A stretch of 64,000 bases of DNA, from the NCBI GenBank assembly GCA_002353205.1, contig DEJE01000049.1:31732-95731 (forward strand), in the 5' to 3' direction. This document shows positions 60,495-64,000 of the stretch, in pieces; position 1 is the stretch's first letter, and the number at the start of each line of letters is the position of its first letter. The DNA comes from Prevotella sp. UBA2756 (GTDB lineage Bacteria > Bacteroidota > Bacteroidia > Bacteroidales > Bacteroidaceae). Both the position numbers and the translations under genes were made by a program. The notes below the pieces were generated by a model. That model was not told the origin of the DNA, made no database searches, and saw only the letters and a list, made by a program, of their open reading frames with translations.

Positions 60495-60592
60495 ACACTT
60501 ACAATACAGTTCAGACGAAGAAAGTGTAAAGCGGAAATGCGATTTTTTTCAATTCAAACTCAATTTCTTTTAGAGGTGTCTTTCTTTCCAAA

Positions 60593-60650
60593 ACTTGCGA
60601 GGATGCCACATTCTTGAAGAACTTCTCAAAAATGTGGCATCCTCGCAAGT
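60593..60650. repeat. Perfect 20-bp inverted repeat upstream of the sigma operon
   Basis: ACTTGCGAGGATGCCACATT (60593-60612) and its exact reverse complement (60631-60650), 18-nt loop. It lies between the yccF stop and the sigma start. It could terminate yccF, but the following T-run is poor (TTTT only). Confidence 0.8.
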
Positions 60651-60692
60651 GAAACGAACCGTTTTTATGATGTCATCTTATCGCTAGTTTCA

Positions 60693-61064
60693 TTACGACA
60701 CCACTTCTTTCCCGAAGGGCGACAGAGCCAGCTTGGCCAGACGGAAATGCATCTTACCGAACGGTATGCCGATGATGGTGATGTAGAACACGATGCTGAA
60801 GAGGATGTGTGTGAGCCATATCCAGATGCCGCCCACGAAGAACCACAGCACGTTCATGAACAGGTTGAGGCAACCCGTCTGCTCCTCTTTCTTCCTCACT
60901 TCCGAGCCGAAGGGCCACAGAGCCAGTATGCCCAGCTTGAAACTCTGCAGGCCGAACGGTATGCCGATGATTGTAATCATCATGGCCAATCCGCTCAGCA
61001 GATACTCGATGGCAATCTGCAGACCGCCAAAAACCACCCAGATAATGTTTCCTAATGTCTTCAT
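60693..61064 (-). CDS. yccF: YccF-family inner-membrane protein
   Basis: A 123-residue membrane protein with two copies of a signature (IGIPFG in ITIIGIPFGLQSFKLGILAL and again ITIIGIPFGKMHFRLAKLAL). Three to four helices (LGNIIWVVFGGLQIAIEYLL, NVLWFFVGGIWIWLTHILFS). This matches YccF/DUF307. Function is not established. Confidence 0.9.
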   Translation of the reverse strand: MKTLGNIIWVVFGGLQIAIEYLLSGLAMMITIIGIPFGLQSFKLGILALWPFGSEVRKKEEQTGCLNLFMNVLWFFVGGIWIWLTHILFSIVFYITIIGIPFGKMHFRLAKLALSPFGKEVVS

Positions 61065-61197
61065 TGCGCGTTCTTATTTATAGATGTTACTGTCTGTTAG
61101 ACGAAAAGAGAGGCCCGAAGGTTGCATCGGCGCAGCTTCTTTTTGTTCATTTGGATAGAATGACCGCCTTGATGGTTCATGTTTCGCTTTTTTTTCT

Positions 61198-61205
61198 TAT
61201 CTTTG
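61198..61205 (+). promoter_or_regulatory. -7 box of the GlsB-like gene
   Basis: TATCTTTG, 33 bp before the start codon; the -33 box is weak. Confidence 0.6.
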
Positions 61206-61238
61206 CACCGACAATGTAAACCATTAAAAAAGAAGGAT

Positions 61239-61487
61239 ATGGAAATAACAATTGGTTCGATTATCATCGGTATCATTGCCGGGTTCATTGCCGGCAAGTT
61301 CATGCGTGGCGAAGGCTACGGTTGTCTGTGGAACTGCGTCCTGGGTATTGTCGGCGGTTTCGTCGGCGGAAAGCTGCTCGGATGGCTCGGTATCACGTGG
61401 GGCGGCACGCTTGGTGCTGTTGGAACGGCCGTCATCGGTGCCGTGGTGGTGCTCTACATCGCCTCTGTGGTCAGAAAGAAGAAGTAA
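61239..61487 (+). CDS. GlsB/YeaQ/YmgE-family stress membrane protein
   Basis: An 82-residue membrane protein from the ATG at 61239; upstream in-frame codons overlap the promoter. Glycine-rich helices (GSIIIGIIAGFIAGKFMRGE, GIVGGFVGGKLLGWLGITWG, GAVGTAVIGAVVVLYIASVV) match the transglycosylase-associated / GlsB family. A terminator follows 3 bp downstream. Confidence 0.9.
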   Translation: MEITIGSIIIGIIAGFIAGKFMRGEGYGCLWNCVLGIVGGFVGGKLLGWLGITWGGTLGAVGTAVIGAVVVLYIASVVRKKK

Positions 61488-61490
61488 GAC

Positions 61491-61538
61491 AAAAAGACAC
61501 GAAGAACCCCGTCGGAAGGGAGTCCTTCGTGTCTTTTT
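61491..61538 (+). terminator. Rho-independent terminator
   Basis: Arms AAAAAGACACGAAG (61491-61504) and CTTCGTGTCTTTTT (61525-61538), the T-run being part of the right arm. It can serve both the GlsB-like gene and the convergent peptide gene. Confidence 0.85.
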
Positions 61539-61553
61539 CTTTTATCTATCGCT

Positions 61554-61700
61554 TTAGTAGCCTTCGGTGGTGCTGCCACCGCCGTAGATAAACGTGTCTT
61601 CAAGGTCCGTTCCAACGCTCGTCAGGCTTCCTACCAGCAGAACCGTTCCTTCTATCATTTGCTTCACGCGTATCTCGGGTTTCAAATACGTTTTCTTCAT
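61554..61700 (-). CDS. 48-residue peptide gene next to the repeat surface protein
   Basis: The frame from ATG (61700-61698) to TAA (61556-61554) encodes a 48-residue peptide beginning MKKTYLKPEIRVKQM. The middle is hydrophobic (GTVLLVGSLTSV) and the end is acidic and glycine-rich (DLEDTFIYGGGSTTEGY). Small peptides starting MKK-x-Y-x-KP-x-I-x-V and having a LL-x-x-S core are frequent in Bacteroidota genomes. It begins 15 bp after the stop of the large repeat protein gene, same strand. Function unknown; a precursor-peptide role is only a guess. Confidence 0.68.
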   Translation of the reverse strand: MKKTYLKPEIRVKQMIEGTVLLVGSLTSVGTDLEDTFIYGGGSTTEGY

Positions 61701-61715
61701 GATGATTTCTCCTTC

Positions 61716-63968
61716 TTATTTAATGATTACCTTTTTTCCTTTATAAAGATAGATGCCTTTCACCGACGGCTTGCTTGCGAGCTGACGGCCGTCGAGCGAG
61801 AACCAAGCGTCGGTCTCAGCTGTGTTGTTTCCCGATACTTCATTGATCGAGGTGGTCTCGTCGTCGAAGTCAAGAACGACGCTGCGAGCACCTGCGGCCA
61901 GGTCGCCGGCAGTGATGCCTTGCAGCCTGAAATAGGCGCGGAAGGCACCGAGCGTCATCTTGGCACTGGGGAAGAAGAGCGTCTTGTTGTCACCGAGGTA
62001 GAGCATCGTCCGGTCTTCGCCTTCGATGTTGTAGGGCGAGAAGATTCCGCAGAAGGTGACCACGCTCTCTTCGCCGCTGACGGTGTTGGGGGCAGCAATG
62101 TCGTTATTGGCTTTGCTGATGGTCACGTTCTCGAACTTTGGGTCGTAGCTGTTGACGGTAGTGGTTTTCCATTTCACCATGTACGGTTTGCCGGCTTCGA
62201 TGGCATCCACGGCATTGCCGAACTTCAGCGTCAGTTTGCCGTCGGCAAACGAGGCCGATGAAAGGGTCTTCACCGTAGCACCTTCTAATGGCGTGCCGAC
62301 GAGAGTGCTGAGCGAGAAGGGCAGGCACAGCGTGTTCCATCTCCCGTTTTTCCAGATGGCACGGCCTTTGAGGAAGACGGCAGGGGTTTCTGTCCCGTCG
62401 TTGCTGCTGAGGATGCTGCTGTTGTCGCTGTTGTCGCTGAGGATGATGGCTCCGCAACCAGAACATTTGCCGTCTATGAGCGTGTGGCTGCCGCCGGCCT
62501 GCAGGTTGCACCATTTACAGTTGCCCTTGTGCTGGTCGAGCTCACAGGTGTAGGTGGTCGATTCCTCGTGCGTGCAAGGCTCTATCTTTGCGTAGGAGCG
62601 ATACTTGCAAGCTTCAACGCGCTCACCGTTAGAGAACCATTTGAGTTTATATTCTTCATCCTCGGAGCCGATGTTGCCGGCATAGACGGCCATCTCGTTG
62701 CCAAGTTCGAGAACGAAGCCTGTGTTATTCTCCCACTCGATGTTGTCGCCAGGACCGATGGCGCGGTTGTTCGTGCCGCCTTGCGTGCCGGCTGAGGCTA
62801 TCACCGTGCCGCCCGAGATATAGTTCTGTCCACCATAGCCGCTATCGCCGTCACCGCCGCCGATGCCCGCAGCACCCGGTGCTCCTGTGGCAGTCACAGA
62901 GCCGCCGGTGATTTTGAATATGCCGCCGCGGGAGTTTTCGCCGCCGCCGATGCCGGCACCGTATTTGCCGCCGGTGGCATACACTTCACCACCGCTCACT
63001 TCCACTTGGGCACCGCCGCCGTTCTGACCGCCGCCGATGCCAGCACCATATTCGCCGCCATTGGCCCTTACCATGCCGCCATATACAAGAACCATCGCAG
63101 CGTCGTCCGAATTTGGGCTATACTGTTCGCCGCTGCCGATGCCGGCGCCTTTCGAGCCGCCTGTGGCATAGAGCTCACCACCATAGACTTCCACTCGGCC
63201 GCCTTTGCCGCCCCAATTGCTTGCATAGGCCGTGGGGTCATAGCCACCGCCGCCACCCACGCCGGCCGCTTCGTCGCCGCCCTGGGCCGTCACCTTGCCA
63301 CCGTAGAGGAAGAATTTGCCACCGTGGTTGCCTCTCTCTCCATAACCTGCGCCACCGCCGATGCCTGCACCATCCTCACCGCCTGTGGCCGTCACGGTTC
63401 CGCCATACACGGTCACCGTGCCGCAAAGATTGGTATTCTCTTCGATGCTTTTCGCTCCCGATCCGATGCCTGCACCGTATTTGCCGCCTTTGGCCGTCAC
63501 TATGCCGCCATGGATGACCAGGTCGCCAGCAGCCTTCTCAACACCTTCTTCCGTGGCGCTGCCGATGCCGGCGGCACCATTATAATCGTTGATGGCATTA
63601 AGAAAACCCCCGTCGGCGCGCTGGCTGTAGATGCTGAGCTTGTGGCCCGCCATCAGCCTCACGCCGCCCGTCAGGGAGAGCGATACCAAGTCGGGGATGA
63701 TAAGGTGGACGTCAGTGCCCTGGACGACAAGCGACCTGTACGCAGAGGGGTTCGTCACCACATACCAGCCGTCGTAGAGGGCCAGCCAATCGTTTTCGCT
63801 GCTGCCGTTGATGGCTGTGTAGGAGCTGCAAGTCTTTTCGGTGGTCACCACCTTTGTTCCGTCCCAGCTGCGCTCCATGTAGGAATAGCTTTCTTGCGCC
63901 CATGCGCCCTGTACGGCTCCTGCCATCAGTAGCAGGGTGCCGATGAAATGTTTCTTGATTGTTTTCAT
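61716..63968 (-). CDS. Large glycine-rich repeat surface protein with C-terminal sorting-type signal
   Basis: A 750-residue protein with a signal peptide (MKTIKKHFIGTLLLMAGAVQ, then GAWAQ). Residues about 125-390 hold eight repeats of about 30-35 residues around GAGIGGG/GAGIGSG (GAGIGSGAKSI, GAGIGGGAGYG, AAGVGGGGGYD, GAGIGSGEQYS, GAGIGGGQNGG and others), each preceded by a VxGGxVxAxGG strand, likely a beta-helix. A cysteine-rich segment follows (THEESTTYTCELDQHKGNC, DGKCSGCG). The end WFSLDGRQLASKPSVKGIYL and KGKKVIIK is the sorting-type signal. Likely a cell-surface adhesin. Confidence 0.85.
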   Translation of the reverse strand: MKTIKKHFIGTLLLMAGAVQGAWAQESYSYMERSWDGTKVVTTEKTCSSYTAINGSSENDWLALYDGWYVVTNPSAYRSLVVQGTDVHLIIPDLVSLSLTGGVRLMAGHKLSIYSQRADGGFLNAINDYNGAAGIGSATEEGVEKAAGDLVIHGGIVTAKGGKYGAGIGSGAKSIEENTNLCGTVTVYGGTVTATGGEDGAGIGGGAGYGERGNHGGKFFLYGGKVTAQGGDEAAGVGGGGGYDPTAYASNWGGKGGRVEVYGGELYATGGSKGAGIGSGEQYSPNSDDAAMVLVYGGMVRANGGEYGAGIGGGQNGGGAQVEVSGGEVYATGGKYGAGIGGGENSRGGIFKITGGSVTATGAPGAAGIGGGDGDSGYGGQNYISGGTVIASAGTQGGTNNRAIGPGDNIEWENNTGFVLELGNEMAVYAGNIGSEDEEYKLKWFSNGERVEACKYRSYAKIEPCTHEESTTYTCELDQHKGNCKWCNLQAGGSHTLIDGKCSGCGAIILSDNSDNSSILSSNDGTETPAVFLKGRAIWKNGRWNTLCLPFSLSTLVGTPLEGATVKTLSSASFADGKLTLKFGNAVDAIEAGKPYMVKWKTTTVNSYDPKFENVTISKANNDIAAPNTVSGEESVVTFCGIFSPYNIEGEDRTMLYLGDNKTLFFPSAKMTLGAFRAYFRLQGITAGDLAAGARSVVLDFDDETTSINEVSGNNTAETDAWFSLDGRQLASKPSVKGIYLYKGKKVIIK

Positions 63969-64000
63969 TGTTTTTCTTTTTCCTTAATTCCGCAACACTA

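Overview
The window looks like a chromosomal stretch from a member of the Bacteroidota, most likely Prevotella or a close relative. Coding sequence is fairly GC-rich (estimated by eye). Genes lack Shine-Dalgarno sequences and start after A-rich leaders. Many genes follow the Bacteroidota promoter pattern (TTTG or TTG, 19-20 nt, TAnnTTTG). The gene content fits too: SusC-type receptors with CarboxypepD-like domains, STN-type outer-membrane proteins behind FecI/FecR regulators, C-terminal sorting-signal proteins, WG-repeat and BspA-like LRR proteins, and a sulfatase with its maturase. I saw no rRNA, tRNA, insertion sequence or CRISPR.

Region 1 (2-12378, + strand) is a dense phosphosignalling cluster in two transcription blocks. 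Block A (2-6203) has the end of a PP2C phosphatase, a WG-repeat-like secreted protein, a transmembrane Ser/Thr kinase, a larger WG-type secreted protein, a stand-alone LytTR DNA-binding protein and an FHA/zinc-ribbon membrane protein. A terminator follows (6243-6290), then a new promoter (6378-6408). Block B (6458-12378) has an acidic single-pass protein, an LRR protein, a small secreted protein, a second acidic single-pass protein, a secreted caspase-like protein, a zinc-ribbon/FHA protein and a second, membrane-anchored PP2C. I know no named system with this composition, and it is my main candidate for an undescribed system.

Region 2 (12379-19332) has a 369-bp repeated intergenic element, then an 1857-residue SF1 helicase with an N-terminal transglutaminase-like domain and a C-terminal Vsr-like nuclease, then a lipoprotein.

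Region 3 (19426-29337) has an M16 peptidase (-), and divergently a TonB-dependent receptor, a lipoprotein, a short sorting-signal protein, a DUF4876-like protein and an outer-membrane barrel, which together look like an uptake locus.

Region 4 (29338-35160) has repeat-rich intergenic DNA, a Ser-type sulfatase and its radical SAM maturase, then (-) an FKBP isomerase and a BASS transporter. Region 5 (35169-46642) has a UvrD helicase fused to a DEDDh exonuclease, an HsdR_N-like protein divergent from holA, an XRE regulator next to an AT-rich island and a 22-bp-period array, pyrK-pyrD, an ECF sigma factor with a membrane partner, aroC and slyD.

Region 6 (47036-55855) has a small secreted protein, an S8 protease, a stand-alone penicillin-binding transpeptidase, a BaiN-like flavoprotein (-), and an M48 protease, HExxH protein, NfeD, SPFH and lipoprotein run. 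Region 7 (56005-63968) has a lipocalin-like lipoprotein, an ECF sigma/anti-sigma/STN outer-membrane operon, YccF, a GlsB-like protein, and a glycine-rich repeat surface protein followed by a 48-residue peptide gene.

The non-coding DNA is unusually structured: a paired 369-bp element, arrays with a 22-bp period at three loci, an 8-bp tandem array, REP-like palindromes (one inserted in frame in an anti-sigma factor), a portable tandem-promoter module at four loci, and two promoter-terminator pairs that could make small RNAs.
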